Positions 18,753 to 27,859 of a stretch of 64,000 nt of DNA are shown piece by piece. The position numbers were made by a program, and so were the translations under genes. The notes under the pieces are model-generated. The model had not been told where the DNA came from. It did no database searches and was given only the letters and a program-made list of their open reading frames with translations. The stretch comes from Arthrobacter sp. AQ5-06 (lineage in GTDB: Bacteria > Actinomycetota > Actinomycetes > Actinomycetales > Micrococcaceae): contig NZ_QMKP01000007.1 of the NCBI RefSeq assembly GCF_003287955.1, forward strand, positions 62,001 through 126,000, given 5' to 3'. Within the stretch, counting starts at the first letter, position 1, and each line of letters opens with the position of its first letter.

Positions 18753-20063
18753 CTAGTGCTTGTCCTGGCGGACGATGTAGATTTCCTTGACCAACAGCAG
18801 GATGGCGGCCGCCGTCGGGATGGCGATCAGCGCGCCCAGGACTCCCAGCAGGCTGCCGCCGGCAATCACGGAGATGACGGCCACGGCCCCCGGCACGGCC
18901 ACGGCTTTCTGCATAATGCGCGGGGAGATGAAGTAGGCCTCGAACTGGAGGTAGGCGAAGTAGCAGATCCCGTAGATGGCGGCCGTTTGCCAGCCCTCTG
19001 TCAGCGAGATCAGGAGCACCACAATGCCTGCGATCATGCCACCAACCAACGGGATAAACGCCAGCAGGGCCACCACGAAGGTCAGCAGGAGAGCGAAGGG
19101 GACGCCCACAATGGTCATCACGATGAATGCGAAGGTGGCATTCAACAAGGCCACGCAGGCCTGCCCGATCACGTAGTTGCCCACGGAACGGGTGATCTCG
19201 TCGGAGAGGGCTTCCACCCGGGCCCGGCGAGACCGCGGCGCCAGCCGGTAGCCCCACTTCTTCATGGCCGGAAGGGCTGCCAGGAAATAGAGGCTCAGGA
19301 CCAGGACGATCAACGTGCCGAAGAGCCCGTTGGCCAGGGTGGAACCGAAGCCCACCACCCCGCCGAAGATCCCGCCCATCGCCTCTGGGTTGTTGACGAA
19401 CTTGTCGAGTTCCTCGTTGATGCGGTCGCGCACACCAAACTGGTCATCCACGTTGCGGAAGAATTCAGAGTCGATGAAGTCCCGAACCCAGGTGGGTGCC
19501 TGCAGTACAATTTGCGTGACCTGTCCCACGATGGTGGGGATAAGGGTAGCGAAGAACCCTCCCACAGCCATCACCAAGACCAGTACGGCCAGAAGAATGC
19601 CGGCCGGACGGGGGATCTTCCGGTTCTCCAGCCAGCCGACCACGGGTTCCAGGCCGAGGGCAATGAACAGGGCAGCCACAATCCACAGCAGCAGCTGCGT
19701 GGTGTTGGAGCCGATCCAGTAGACCAGCAGGGCAAGCCCCACCCCTACAGTGCCCATGAAGCCCATATAGAGGGGGTGTTGCATCGACATCCGGGGACCC
19801 GGATTGCCAAACTGCGCGCCCGTCCCGCCGACTTCCGTGGCGGCAGGTTCCTCAGTGTGGTTGTATTCCGGCGGGATCTCAAACCGGAGCCTGGGCTGGG
19901 CGCCCGGCAGCGGCTGGCGCAGGCGCCGCACGAGCTGGCCAAGAGCGGAAGCTGCGGAGCCCCGCGGCTTCGCCGTCGCAGGCCTATCCGGCGAGGATTC
20001 CAAAGCGCCAGCGGCCGGTTGATTGTCGTGTCCCGCGGAGGACTCTTCCGTCTTGTCAGTCAC
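18753..20063 (-). CDS. AI-2E family transporter (DUF20/PerM-like)
   Basis: A polytopic membrane protein with about eight helices, an N-terminal charged tail of ~85 residues and the family's C-terminal segment LVGGMIAGIVVLLISL and GALIAIPTAAAILLLVKEIY. Members export small molecules or act as Na+/H+ antiporters; TqsA exports AI-2. The start is uncertain: GTG at 20063 gives 436 residues and has a weak AGGTCC upstream, while ATG at 20099 gives 448. The stop lies 10 bases from the convergent hydrolase stop. Confidence 0.82.
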   Translation of the reverse strand: MTDKTEESSAGHDNQPAAGALESSPDRPATAKPRGSAASALGQLVRRLRQPLPGAQPRLRFEIPPEYNHTEEPAATEVGGTGAQFGNPGPRMSMQHPLYMGFMGTVGVGLALLVYWIGSNTTQLLLWIVAALFIALGLEPVVGWLENRKIPRPAGILLAVLVLVMAVGGFFATLIPTIVGQVTQIVLQAPTWVRDFIDSEFFRNVDDQFGVRDRINEELDKFVNNPEAMGGIFGGVVGFGSTLANGLFGTLIVLVLSLYFLAALPAMKKWGYRLAPRSRRARVEALSDEITRSVGNYVIGQACVALLNATFAFIVMTIVGVPFALLLTFVVALLAFIPLVGGMIAGIVVLLISLTEGWQTAAIYGICYFAYLQFEAYFISPRIMQKAVAVPGAVAVISVIAGGSLLGVLGALIAIPTAAAILLLVKEIYIVRQDKH

Positions 20064-20238
20064 TGGATTCTGGGACCTGTTCCGTGCGTGGCGCCGCATT
20101 TGCGGGCCGATGTGATGATCATCGCAAACACTATCAGCAGCCTTGCCAACGGGAGCGAGGGCGCCCGCCGGGCCGTCCTGGCGCCGCTGTTTCCGGACTC
20201 AACCGGCGCGCAAACGGGGGTTCTGGTAACAAAACGGT

Positions 20239-20273
20239 TACTATTGAAAGTAAACCCCCGCGAATGATAGGTG
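20239..20273 (+). promoter_or_regulatory. Promoter and ribosome site for the 20280 gene
   Basis: TACTAT (20239-20244) is a plausible -10 box giving a start near 20251. AGGTG (20269-20273) is a good ribosome site six bases before TTG 20280, which decides that start over the GTG at 20271. A small inverted repeat, GTAAC and GTTAC around AAAACG, overlaps the -10 and could be an operator. Confidence 0.4.
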
Positions 20274-20279
20274 TTTCCT

Positions 20280-21980
20280 TTGCGCTTCAAGACTGCAGTT
20301 GCACTCGTGCTGCTCGGCCTCCTGACACTTCTGGCCGGTATCGGCCAGAAGACAATTTGGGCTCCCTCCGAGACCTATACAGCTTCCGCCCCGGCAGATG
20401 CCGCGGAGGCGCCACTGACCGTCGTTGACCAGAACCTGCGTACCGCGCAGGGCGGAACGGTGAAGATCAAGATCGAAGGCGACGGCAACTTCCTGCTCGC
20501 GGCCGGCCGGCCTGACGACGTGGATGCCTGGGTGGGCAAGACGGCCCACAACACCATCACTGGGGTTTCCGAGGACAACAAAACCCTGCAGGTTGAGCAC
20601 GCCGACGGCGACGCCACGGCGCCGAATCCGGCCGGATCCGACCTCTGGGTGTCCACCGAAAACGCGAGCGGCGAGCTGGAGTACTCATGGACTCCCCCTG
20701 CGGACGGCGAATGGTCGCTGCTGCTGGCCTCCGATGGCACAAAGCCCGCACCGTCGTCGATTTCTATGACCTTCCCGAATGACACCTCCACCCCGTGGGC
20801 CATCCCGCTGATGGTGATCGGTGGCCTGCTGGTCCTCGCCGGCATCGCCCTGGTGGTCCTGTCCGCACCCAAGCGGGACGGCGAAGGCAACGGCAAGGGA
20901 AGCCTGTTCGCCCGGCGCGCCCGGGCCAAGGCCGAGGCAAGGTCCTCCTCACGGCTCGGCATGGTTTCCAGCGGCATGGTCACCGCCGCTGTGACCGCCC
21001 TTGTAGTGGCTGGCACGGGTGCCGCTGCCAACGCGGCCACCACCCCCGCCCCGGCTCCCTCCACCGGATCCACATCGCCCCAGGCCGCCCAGGCAGCCGC
21101 ACCAGTCCTCCTGGACGCCCAGTTCCGCAGGATCCTGGAGCAGGTCTCCAGCGCCGCCGACGCCGGCGACGCCGCCAAGGACGCAGCCCAGCTCGGGGAG
21201 CGCGTAGCCGGGACCGAGCTTGAGGTCCGTACCCAGAACTACAAGATCCGTTCCCAGGTGGGCACCTATGAAGCCCGGATGCCTGTCCGTTCCACCAAGC
21301 TCCTCACCACGGTGGTCACCATCGACCGCAGCTGGCCCCGCTCGGTCCTCGCCGTCACGCAGGGTGACGGCAACGTCGTCCCGCAGCTGCTCACCCTGGT
21401 CCAGCCCTCGCCCCGGGAGAACTACAAGCTGACCGAGACCACCCCGCTGCAGCCGGGAACCACCTTCCCCGCCATCGGCCGGGACGGCACCGACACGCTG
21501 GCCGCCAACGACAAATCGGGCCTGCTGTACAGCGGCGAGGAGGCTTTGGCCGGGCTGGCCGACCGCCTGACCAATCCAGAGTCGAGCTTCAAGGACAAGC
21601 TGGTGGAGGGCGCGTCCTCGCCGTATATCGCTGACACTCTCTCCTACCAGGCAGAAGTGGTCGCCTCGGGTGCAAACGGCAACTTCTCCTTCACCCACAA
21701 GGTGGTGCCGGAAAGCACTGTTGTGTTCCGGACGGCCGACGGCGGGGCGCTGGTGCTGGGCCGGATCAACTTCGGCTTTGATGGCACGCCGAAAGCCTCC
21801 GGTGACAAACTCGCCATCGGCGACGACGCCGCGGCGCTCGCGGGCGGCAAGGAAACCACCACCGGCATGGTGCTGAATTTTGCTGAATCAATGGCGGTAT
21901 ACATCCCGCCGGCAGGTTCGACGGATCCCATCAAGCTGGTGGCCGCAACGCGCGGGCTGGTAGGCGCAAGCTTCAAATAG
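20280..21980 (+). CDS. Large membrane-anchored protein of unknown function
   Basis: A 566-residue protein I do not recognise. It has an N-terminal hydrophobic segment (signal or anchor), an extracellular beta-rich domain (~25-165) with a GEWSLLLASDGT stretch, a second helix (WAIPLMVIGGLLVLAGIALVVLS), a basic cytoplasmic linker, a third helix (SGMVTAAVTALVVAGTGAAANA), a Pro/Thr linker and a ~280-residue C-terminal domain with TIDRSWPRSVLAVTQ and FTHKVVPESTVVFRTADGG. The topology suggests envelope function in actinobacteria. The TTG start is preferred because of AGGTG upstream. It is followed by a thioredoxin-TPR gene. Confidence 0.7.
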   Translation: MRFKTAVALVLLGLLTLLAGIGQKTIWAPSETYTASAPADAAEAPLTVVDQNLRTAQGGTVKIKIEGDGNFLLAAGRPDDVDAWVGKTAHNTITGVSEDNKTLQVEHADGDATAPNPAGSDLWVSTENASGELEYSWTPPADGEWSLLLASDGTKPAPSSISMTFPNDTSTPWAIPLMVIGGLLVLAGIALVVLSAPKRDGEGNGKGSLFARRARAKAEARSSSRLGMVSSGMVTAAVTALVVAGTGAAANAATTPAPAPSTGSTSPQAAQAAAPVLLDAQFRRILEQVSSAADAGDAAKDAAQLGERVAGTELEVRTQNYKIRSQVGTYEARMPVRSTKLLTTVVTIDRSWPRSVLAVTQGDGNVVPQLLTLVQPSPRENYKLTETTPLQPGTTFPAIGRDGTDTLAANDKSGLLYSGEEALAGLADRLTNPESSFKDKLVEGASSPYIADTLSYQAEVVASGANGNFSFTHKVVPESTVVFRTADGGALVLGRINFGFDGTPKASGDKLAIGDDAAALAGGKETTTGMVLNFAESMAVYIPPAGSTDPIKLVAATRGLVGASFK

Positions 21981-22033
21981 GTCCGCAGGGTCCAGTCCCC
22001 TGATGCAGTACCCCCGGCAGCGGCCGGAGTGGC

Positions 22034-22046
22034 TAGAGTGGAAAGC
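22034..22046 (+). promoter_or_regulatory. Leaderless promoter, thioredoxin-TPR gene
   Basis: TAGAGT (22034-22039) ends eight bases before ATG 22047. No purine-rich ribosome site lies between. Confidence 0.55.
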
Positions 22047-23054
22047 ATGAGTTCGCCAGCTTCCCGCCCAGTCCCTCCAGCCGCTGCCAGCCTGCTTAAC
22101 CTGCGTGGCGCCGTCGACCTTTCATCCCTGAAACAGCGCCAGGCGCCCCCTGCGGCTCCCGGCAATCCGCCGGTTCCCGTGGATGTGGGTGTCAGCGCAG
22201 AGGCAGGTGCGGTAACGCCCGACGACGGCGCGGCGCCGCTGCGGGTCACTGTCACCGAAGGCAATTTCCAGGAACTCGTGGAGCTTTCCGCCCAGGTGCC
22301 GGTGGTCTTCGCGCTGTGGGCGGCGTACTCGCCGGAATCCGCGGCGATGCTTGACGCGCTGGAGCGGGTCATCGACAGCTACGGAGGCCGCCTGGTAATG
22401 GGGGCGGCTGACATCGAAGCCTTCCCGCAGCTGGCACAGGCCTTCCAGGTCCAGGCCGTTCCCACCGCTGTCGCCGTCCTCAAGGGCCAGCCCGTACCGC
22501 TCTTCCAGGGCGGCGCCGAAGAAGCCCAGATCCGGCCTCTCCTGGATGAACTGCTGAAAGTGGCGGCGGCCAACGGTGTCACGGGCAGCCTCGGCGGGGG
22601 CGGTACACCCCCGGAAACGGAACCGGAACCCCTTCCGCCGCTGCACCAGGCCGCCTTCGACGCCATCGAAGCAGGCGACTATGAGGCAGCCGCCGTGGCC
22701 TATCGCCAGGCCTTGCTGGAAATGCCGGCCGACGCTGAGGCCAAAGCCGGCCTGGCCCAGGTGGAGCTGATGGCCCGGCTTCAGCCGCTCTCCGCCGAGG
22801 ACTCTGAAGCGTTGCGTACCCTCGCCGCCCAGGAACCCGACAATCTGGCCGCCCAGCTGGGCGTGGCGGACCTGGACGTGTCCGGCGGCCACGTGGAGGA
22901 CGCGCTGAACCGCGTGGTCGGCTTCATCGGCCGGAACTTCGGCCCGGAACGGGAGACCGCCCGCGTGCGGCTCCTGGAGCTCTTTGACGTGGTGGGCACG
23001 TCCGACCCCCGCGTTGCCAAGGCACGCCAAGGACTCGCCAGGGTCCTGTTCTAG
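22047..23054 (+). CDS. Thioredoxin-fold/TPR co-chaperone-like protein (YbbN/CnoX type)
   Basis: A 335-residue protein. After a disordered ~75-residue N-terminus comes a thioredoxin fold (about 78-185), then TPR-like helices (FDAIEAGDYEAAAVAYRQALLEMPADAEAKAGLAQVEL) to the end, as in E. coli CnoX. The redox position reads WAAYSPESAAM, so both CXXC cysteines are missing and it cannot act as a dithiol oxidoreductase. CnoX protects proteins from oxidation and works with GroEL; this role is only inferred. TAGAGT (22034-22039) ends 8 bases before the ATG at 22047. Its stop overlaps the next GTG start. Confidence 0.82.
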   Translation: MSSPASRPVPPAAASLLNLRGAVDLSSLKQRQAPPAAPGNPPVPVDVGVSAEAGAVTPDDGAAPLRVTVTEGNFQELVELSAQVPVVFALWAAYSPESAAMLDALERVIDSYGGRLVMGAADIEAFPQLAQAFQVQAVPTAVAVLKGQPVPLFQGGAEEAQIRPLLDELLKVAAANGVTGSLGGGGTPPETEPEPLPPLHQAAFDAIEAGDYEAAAVAYRQALLEMPADAEAKAGLAQVELMARLQPLSAEDSEALRTLAAQEPDNLAAQLGVADLDVSGGHVEDALNRVVGFIGRNFGPERETARVRLLELFDVVGTSDPRVAKARQGLARVLF

Positions 23055-24151
23055 TGCCGGCCCTGTTCCAGCCGCTCAAGCTCCGTTCCCTGGAGCTCAC
23101 GCACCGCGGCTGGGTATCACCCATGTGCCAATACAGCTGCGGTCCCGACGGCGCCCCGGGGGTTCCGAACGATTGGCACCTGATGCATCTGGGCTCCTTC
23201 GCCGCGGGCGGCGCCGCGTTGATCCTCACCGAGGCGGCCGCCGTGAATGCGGCCGGCAGGATCAGCCCCCGTGACGCCGGGCTGTACAACGACGAACAGG
23301 CCGAGGCCTGGCAACGGATCACGTCCTTTGTGCACCGGCATGGTGCCGCGGAAGCGAAGATCGGCGCCCAGCTTGCCCATGCCGGCCGGAAAGCGTCCAC
23401 CTACTGGCCGTTCGCCGGGCAGCGGGGGAGCGTCCCGGAATCCGACGGCGGCTGGCCCACGGTGGGACCATCAGGGCTTGCTTTCGACGGCTATGCCGAA
23501 CCCGCCGCAATGACTGAGGCGCAGATCCAGGAGGTCATTGCCGATTTCGCGGCGGCAGCAGTGCGTGCCGTGGACGCCGGCTTCGACACCGTGGAGATCC
23601 ATGGCGCGCACGGCTACCTCCTGCACCAGTTCCAAAGCCCGCTGATCAATACCCGGACCGATTCCTGGGGCGGGGACGAGGCCGGCCGGAACCGGCTGGT
23701 GCTCGCCGTCGTTGATGCGGTCCGCAGTGTCATCCCCGAATCCATGCCCCTATTGCTGCGGATTTCGGCCACCGACTGGGCGCCGGGCGGCGTTGATGTC
23801 CAGGCTTCGGTCCGGCTGGCCGCCCAGACGGTGGAGCGCGGGGTGGACCTCATCGACGTCTCCAGCGGAGGGGCCGTGGCCCACCAGGACATCAAGCCGG
23901 GTCCGGGCTATCAAACGGAGTTCTCCGCACGCGTCCGCCGGGAAGCCGGGGTCCCCACGGGCACCGTGGGCCTGCTGACTTCCGCAGGCCAGTCCGAGCA
24001 TGCCGTGGCCACCGGGCAGGCCGACGGTGTGTTTATTGCCCGGGCCGCGCTCCGGGATCCGCACTGGTGGCTCCGGGCGGCGTTCGAACTGGGGCACGAC
24101 CTCCCATGGGCACCGCAGTACGAACGTGCCGTGCCGCGGCATTCGTTCTAG
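23054..24151 (+). CDS. NADH:flavin oxidoreductase, old yellow enzyme family (YqjM-like)
   Basis: A 365-residue FMN enzyme with a TIM-barrel that reduces activated C=C bonds with NAD(P)H. Family features are PMCQYSC near residue 20 (the redox-tuning Cys of the YqjM class), QLAHAGRKAS, the HGAHGYLLHQFQSPLINTRTDSWGG core and a C-terminal GQADGVFIARAALRDPHW phosphate site. Natural substrate is unknown; oxidative-stress roles are common. The GTG start shares one base with the stop of the preceding gene, so the two are probably co-transcribed. Confidence 0.92.
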   Translation: MPALFQPLKLRSLELTHRGWVSPMCQYSCGPDGAPGVPNDWHLMHLGSFAAGGAALILTEAAAVNAAGRISPRDAGLYNDEQAEAWQRITSFVHRHGAAEAKIGAQLAHAGRKASTYWPFAGQRGSVPESDGGWPTVGPSGLAFDGYAEPAAMTEAQIQEVIADFAAAAVRAVDAGFDTVEIHGAHGYLLHQFQSPLINTRTDSWGGDEAGRNRLVLAVVDAVRSVIPESMPLLLRISATDWAPGGVDVQASVRLAAQTVERGVDLIDVSSGGAVAHQDIKPGPGYQTEFSARVRREAGVPTGTVGLLTSAGQSEHAVATGQADGVFIARAALRDPHWWLRAAFELGHDLPWAPQYERAVPRHSF

Positions 24152-24211
24152 GCTTCCCTACGCCTTCGGCCCTACTCCTGCGGGAGGATCCCGTCGGCAG
24201 GACCCTGGGTC

Positions 24212-24223
24212 TAGGCTGGCATC
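24212..24223 (+). promoter_or_regulatory. Leaderless promoter, ABC ATPase gene
   Basis: TAGGCT (24212-24217) ends seven bases before ATG 24224; the spacer GGCATC has no ribosome site. Confidence 0.55.
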
Positions 24224-25030
24224 ATGACTGCTCCGCATCCTGATCCCCACTCTGATCCGGTGGCGCACACCCGGCCCGTTCCTGCCCTGTCCATCCGCGG
24301 GCTTGCCAAGCGTTTCGGCGGAAAAATCGCCGTGGACGGCATCAGCCTCGACGTCCCGGCGGGTTCATTCTTTGGCATCGTGGGCCCCAACGGCGCTGGC
24401 AAGACCACGACATTGTCCATGGCCACCGGCCTGCTGCGGCCCGACTTCGGCACAGCCGTTGTCCACGGAGTTGACGTCTGGGCCCGGCCGCTGGAGGCCA
24501 AGAAGCTGATGGGCATCCTCCCTGACGGTGTCCGCCTCTTTGACCGGCTCACCGGCGAACAGCTGGTCACCTACGCGGGGCTGTTGCGCGGCATGGACAA
24601 AGACGTGGTGGCCTCCCGCGTGGGGGAGCTGTTGTCGGCCCTGGACCTCAACCAGGACGCCGGGACGCTCGTGGTGGACTATTCGGCCGGCATGACAAAA
24701 AAGATCGCCCTGGCGTCGGCCCTGATCCACGCCCCGCGGCTGCTGGTGCTCGATGAACCCTTCGAGTCCGTGGATCCGGTCTCGGCGGCCAACATCCGGT
24801 CCATCCTGGACAGTTACGTAGCCTCCGGCGGGACGGTGATCGTCTCGAGCCACGTCATGGACCTGGTCCAGCGTATGTGCGACCACGTCGCCGTGGTGGC
24901 GGCCGGAAGGCTCCTCGCTGCCGGGACCGTGGACGAAGTCCGCGCCGGGGCATTGCTGGAAGAAAGGTTCGTCCAGCTAGTCGGCGGACGCAGCCACACG
25001 GAAGGCCTGGAATGGTTGCGCACCTCCTAA
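24224..25030 (+). CDS. ABC transporter ATP-binding protein
   Basis: A 268-residue ATPase of the ABC-2 exporter class. Walker A is GPNGAGKTT near residue 56, the signature is DYSAGMTKKIALASALIHAP (ABC motif changed from LSGGQ to YSAGM), and Walker B is LLVLDEPFESVD, with SSHVMDL as H-loop. TAGGCT (24212-24217) ends 7 bases before the ATG. It overlaps the permease gene by 19 bases. Substrate unknown. Confidence 0.9.
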   Translation: MTAPHPDPHSDPVAHTRPVPALSIRGLAKRFGGKIAVDGISLDVPAGSFFGIVGPNGAGKTTTLSMATGLLRPDFGTAVVHGVDVWARPLEAKKLMGILPDGVRLFDRLTGEQLVTYAGLLRGMDKDVVASRVGELLSALDLNQDAGTLVVDYSAGMTKKIALASALIHAPRLLVLDEPFESVDPVSAANIRSILDSYVASGGTVIVSSHVMDLVQRMCDHVAVVAAGRLLAAGTVDEVRAGALLEERFVQLVGGRSHTEGLEWLRTS

Positions 25031-26583
25031 GGCTCAAGCTGACTCTGCTGAGGAACGGCCTTCGCCGCAGCCCCTGGCAGCTCGTGGGTCTGGCGTTCGG
25101 CGGTCTCTATGCGCTCGGAATCGTGGGTGCGCTGGTCGTGGCCCTGGTGATGCTGCGACAGGAAAACAACGAGCTGGCGTACACGGCCGTAGTGCTTGGC
25201 GGTTCAGCGGCCATCCTGGGCTGGGGGATCATCCCGGTGGCGGTTTCGGCCACCGACATGACCCTCGATCCCGCCCGCTTCACCACGTTTGCGGTCCCCA
25301 TGCGGCAGCTTCTGACCGGCCTGGCCTTGGGTGGCCTGATCGGAATTCCGGGGGTGGCCACGTCGCTCGTAGCGCTGGCAACTGTGGGCACGTGGGCGCG
25401 CAGCTTCGTTCCTGCCGTGGCCGCGTTGTTGGGAGCATCCCTCGGTGTCCTGACGTGCATTGTGCTGTCCAAAGTGGTCACCACCGCCACGGCCAGCCTG
25501 GCGGCGTCGCGGCGCTTCAAGGACGTCAGCGGCGTTGTCTTTATGATTCCGTTGATCCTCATGGGCCCCATCGTGGCAGGAGTGTCGCAGGGGATCTCAG
25601 CGTCCGCCGGGTTCCTGCCTGACTTCGCCCGGACTCTCGCCTGGACGCCGCTCGGTGCTGCCTGGTCCCTGGGCGGAGCCGTCGACGCCGGACGGCCCGG
25701 CGAGGCCGCCGTGAAGCTGCTCATTTCGCTGCTCACCCTCGCGGGACTTGCGTGGTGCTGGAAAGTCCTCCTGGAACGTGCCCTGGTTAACCCTCCGTAT
25801 ACGGGGAGCGGGAGCCGCAAGGGCGGAAAGCTGGGGCTGTTCGCGCTCCTGCCCGCAACGCCGACCGGTGCCGTCACAGCGCGTGCCCTGACCTACTGGC
25901 TGCGGGACCCCCGTTACGCCGGATCGCTCATTGTGATTCCGCTGCTGGCGGTGGTGATGTTCTTCCAGGCGAGCCAGGGGGACAGCTTCGGAATCCTCGC
26001 GATGCTGGGCCCATTGACCGCTTTCCTCATGGCCTGGTCGATCTCCGCAGACATCTCCTACGACAGCACCGCGTTCGCTCTCCACCTTGCCACCGGCGTG
26101 CGGGGTGTCCCGGACCGGCTGGGCCGGGCCCTGGCGTGCCTGATTCTCGCCGTCCCGGTGGTGATGGCCTTTTCAGTGGTGCCGTTTATGTTCACCGGCA
26201 GCTGGGAATGGCTGCCCGGAGTGCTGGGACTGTCGGTGGGAATTCTCCTGACCGGTCTTGGCCTCTCGTCGGTAGTATCGGCGCGGTACAACGTCGCAGT
26301 GCCCCTGCCCGGAGACAGCCCTTTCAAGAAGCCACCCGGCAACGTCGGCCAGACCATGGCCGTGCAGTTCGGCGGCATGGGTGTCCTGTCCATCCTGGTG
26401 CTTCCGGAAGCCGGGTTGATCATTGCCCAAAGCCTGACGGGAAATCCCGTCTTCGGGTGGCTGAACCTTGCAGTGGGCCCGATCCTGGGACTGGTACTTT
26501 TTGTGTTGGGCATCAGGATCGGTGGCGGCTGGCTGGAGGCCCGTGGCCCGGAAATGCTGGCCCAACTGACCGTCAACCGCTGA
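25012..26583 (+). CDS. ABC-2 type transporter permease
   Basis: A 523-residue membrane protein with about 12 hydrophobic segments arranged as two similar halves, consistent with an ABC-2 exporter permease. I chose the ATG at 25012, inside the end of the ATPase gene, because MVAHLLRLKLTLLRNGLRRSPW is a typical entry helix; the open frame extends further upstream only as a shadow. It works with the ATPase at 24224. No substrate clue is visible. Confidence 0.85.
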   Translation: MVAHLLRLKLTLLRNGLRRSPWQLVGLAFGGLYALGIVGALVVALVMLRQENNELAYTAVVLGGSAAILGWGIIPVAVSATDMTLDPARFTTFAVPMRQLLTGLALGGLIGIPGVATSLVALATVGTWARSFVPAVAALLGASLGVLTCIVLSKVVTTATASLAASRRFKDVSGVVFMIPLILMGPIVAGVSQGISASAGFLPDFARTLAWTPLGAAWSLGGAVDAGRPGEAAVKLLISLLTLAGLAWCWKVLLERALVNPPYTGSGSRKGGKLGLFALLPATPTGAVTARALTYWLRDPRYAGSLIVIPLLAVVMFFQASQGDSFGILAMLGPLTAFLMAWSISADISYDSTAFALHLATGVRGVPDRLGRALACLILAVPVVMAFSVVPFMFTGSWEWLPGVLGLSVGILLTGLGLSSVVSARYNVAVPLPGDSPFKKPPGNVGQTMAVQFGGMGVLSILVLPEAGLIIAQSLTGNPVFGWLNLAVGPILGLVLFVLGIRIGGGWLEARGPEMLAQLTVNR

Positions 26584-26613
26584 TTCCGTAAAGCACCAGA
26601 AAGGCGGCCGGAC

Positions 26614-27396
26614 ATGGAAGTTGTCATCCTCCAGGGCAGCAAACAGATCGGACGGCTCGCCGCCGATGCCATCGAGGCCCTGCTCCGGCGCAAGCCCGCC
26701 GCTGTGCTGGGCCTCGCCACCGGGTCATCGCCGCTGCCTGTCTACGACGAGCTGGCGGCACGGCACCAGCGGGACGGGCTGGACTTCAGCAATGCCCATG
26801 CCTTTGCCTTGGATGAGTATGTGGGGCTGGACCAAGAGCATCCTGAGTCCTACCGGGAAGTCATCCGGCGGGAATTCACCAGCCGGGTCAACATCGCTGA
26901 AGGCAACGTCCATACGCCTGACGGTGCGGCCGCTGACCTGTCCGCGGCCTGCCGCGCCTACGAAGATGCCATGCGGGCAGCGGGCGGTGTGGACCTGCAG
27001 CTCCTGGGCGTAGGTACGGATGGCCACGTCGGTTTCAACGAGCCCGGTTCCTCGCTGGCGTCCAGGACCCGCATCAAAACGCTGATTGAGCAGACCCGCC
27101 GTGACAACGCCCGGTTCTTCACCAGCCTGGCAGAGGTGCCGCACCACGTGGTGACCCAGGGGCTGGGCACCATTCTTGAGGCCCGGCACGTTGTCCTCAT
27201 TGCTACCGGGGCACAGAAGGCACCGGCCGTCCGCGACTTCGTGGAAGGGCCCGTCGCCGCCATCTGCCCGGCCTCGGTCCTCCAGTTCCACCCGCACGCC
27301 ACGATCCTTGTGGATGAGGCCGCGGCATCGTCGCTGAGGCTCGCCGATTTCTACCGGCACACGTACGATCACAAACCTGCCTGGCAGGGGCTGTAA
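26614..27396 (+). CDS. nagB: Glucosamine-6-phosphate deaminase
   Basis: A 260-residue sugar isomerase-fold enzyme converting glucosamine-6-phosphate to fructose-6-phosphate and ammonia. Motifs: LGLATGSSPLPVYDEL (phosphate loop), FALDEYVGL (catalytic Asp near residue 68), LLGVGTDGHVGFNEPGS and VTQGLGTILEA. Length fits the family. It is not next to nagA or a PTS gene here, so regulation by amino sugars is not evident. 130 bases downstream up to the DUF3039 gene show no clear terminator. Confidence 0.93.
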   Translation: MEVVILQGSKQIGRLAADAIEALLRRKPAAVLGLATGSSPLPVYDELAARHQRDGLDFSNAHAFALDEYVGLDQEHPESYREVIRREFTSRVNIAEGNVHTPDGAAADLSAACRAYEDAMRAAGGVDLQLLGVGTDGHVGFNEPGSSLASRTRIKTLIEQTRRDNARFFTSLAEVPHHVVTQGLGTILEARHVVLIATGAQKAPAVRDFVEGPVAAICPASVLQFHPHATILVDEAAASSLRLADFYRHTYDHKPAWQGL

Positions 27397-27513
27397 TTCC
27401 GGCCACGCACCACGGGCGGCGGGTACCGGCCTTGCGCGGAACGGCCGACGGCTGCGGGTGCGGTGAGTGCAAAACGGTCCTCCCGCCGTCGAACGTCCTC
27501 CGTCCCGGGACGC

Positions 27514-27526
27514 TAAGATGGATGCC
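27514..27526 (+). promoter_or_regulatory. Leaderless promoter, DUF3039 gene
   Basis: TAAGAT (27514-27519) ends eight bases before ATG 27527 and overlaps the alternative ATG at 27518, which would lie inside the promoter. Confidence 0.5.
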
Positions 27527-27859
27527 ATGACTAGCATGACGGACCCTCTCGAAAACGACCCGATGCGCGAGCTTTCCGGGGCTGGAACGTCCACGGCAAC
27601 CATCGAGCGCGAAGAGCTGCGCCAGGAAGTGGAGCCCGGCGACCGGGAACGCTTCTCGCACTACGTGCGCAAGGAGAAAATCATGGAATCCGCGCTGACG
27701 GGTGATCCTGTCATTGCCCTCTGCGGCAAAGTGTGGACGCCGGGCCGGGATCCGCAGAAGTTCCCGGTGTGCCCCATGTGCAAAGAGGTTTATGACGGCC
27801 TCCGCCCGGGCAACGACGGAGGCAAGGGTCCCGGAGGGGACTCGGGCAACAACAAGTAG
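27527..27859 (+). CDS. DUF3039 family protein
   Basis: A 110-residue protein conserved in actinobacteria, function unknown. The core is FSHYVRKEKIMESALTGDPVIALCGKVW followed by FPVCPMCKEVY; the single Cys plus CPMC could bind zinc. The C-terminal 20 residues are Gly/Asp-rich. Two in-frame ATG codons compete (27518, 27527); TAAGAT (27514-27519) ends 8 bases before 27527 and overlaps 27518, so 27527 is preferred as a leaderless start. The stop shares a base with the helicase GTG. Confidence 0.82.
   Translation: MTSMTDPLENDPMRELSGAGTSTATIEREELRQEVEPGDRERFSHYVRKEKIMESALTGDPVIALCGKVWTPGRDPQKFPVCPMCKEVYDGLRPGNDGGKGPGGDSGNNK

Noticed and set aside
18750..20267. 505-codon plus-strand frame opposite the AI-2E-type gene
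   Set aside because: Low-complexity, charged translation without motifs; the minus-strand membrane protein explains the region.
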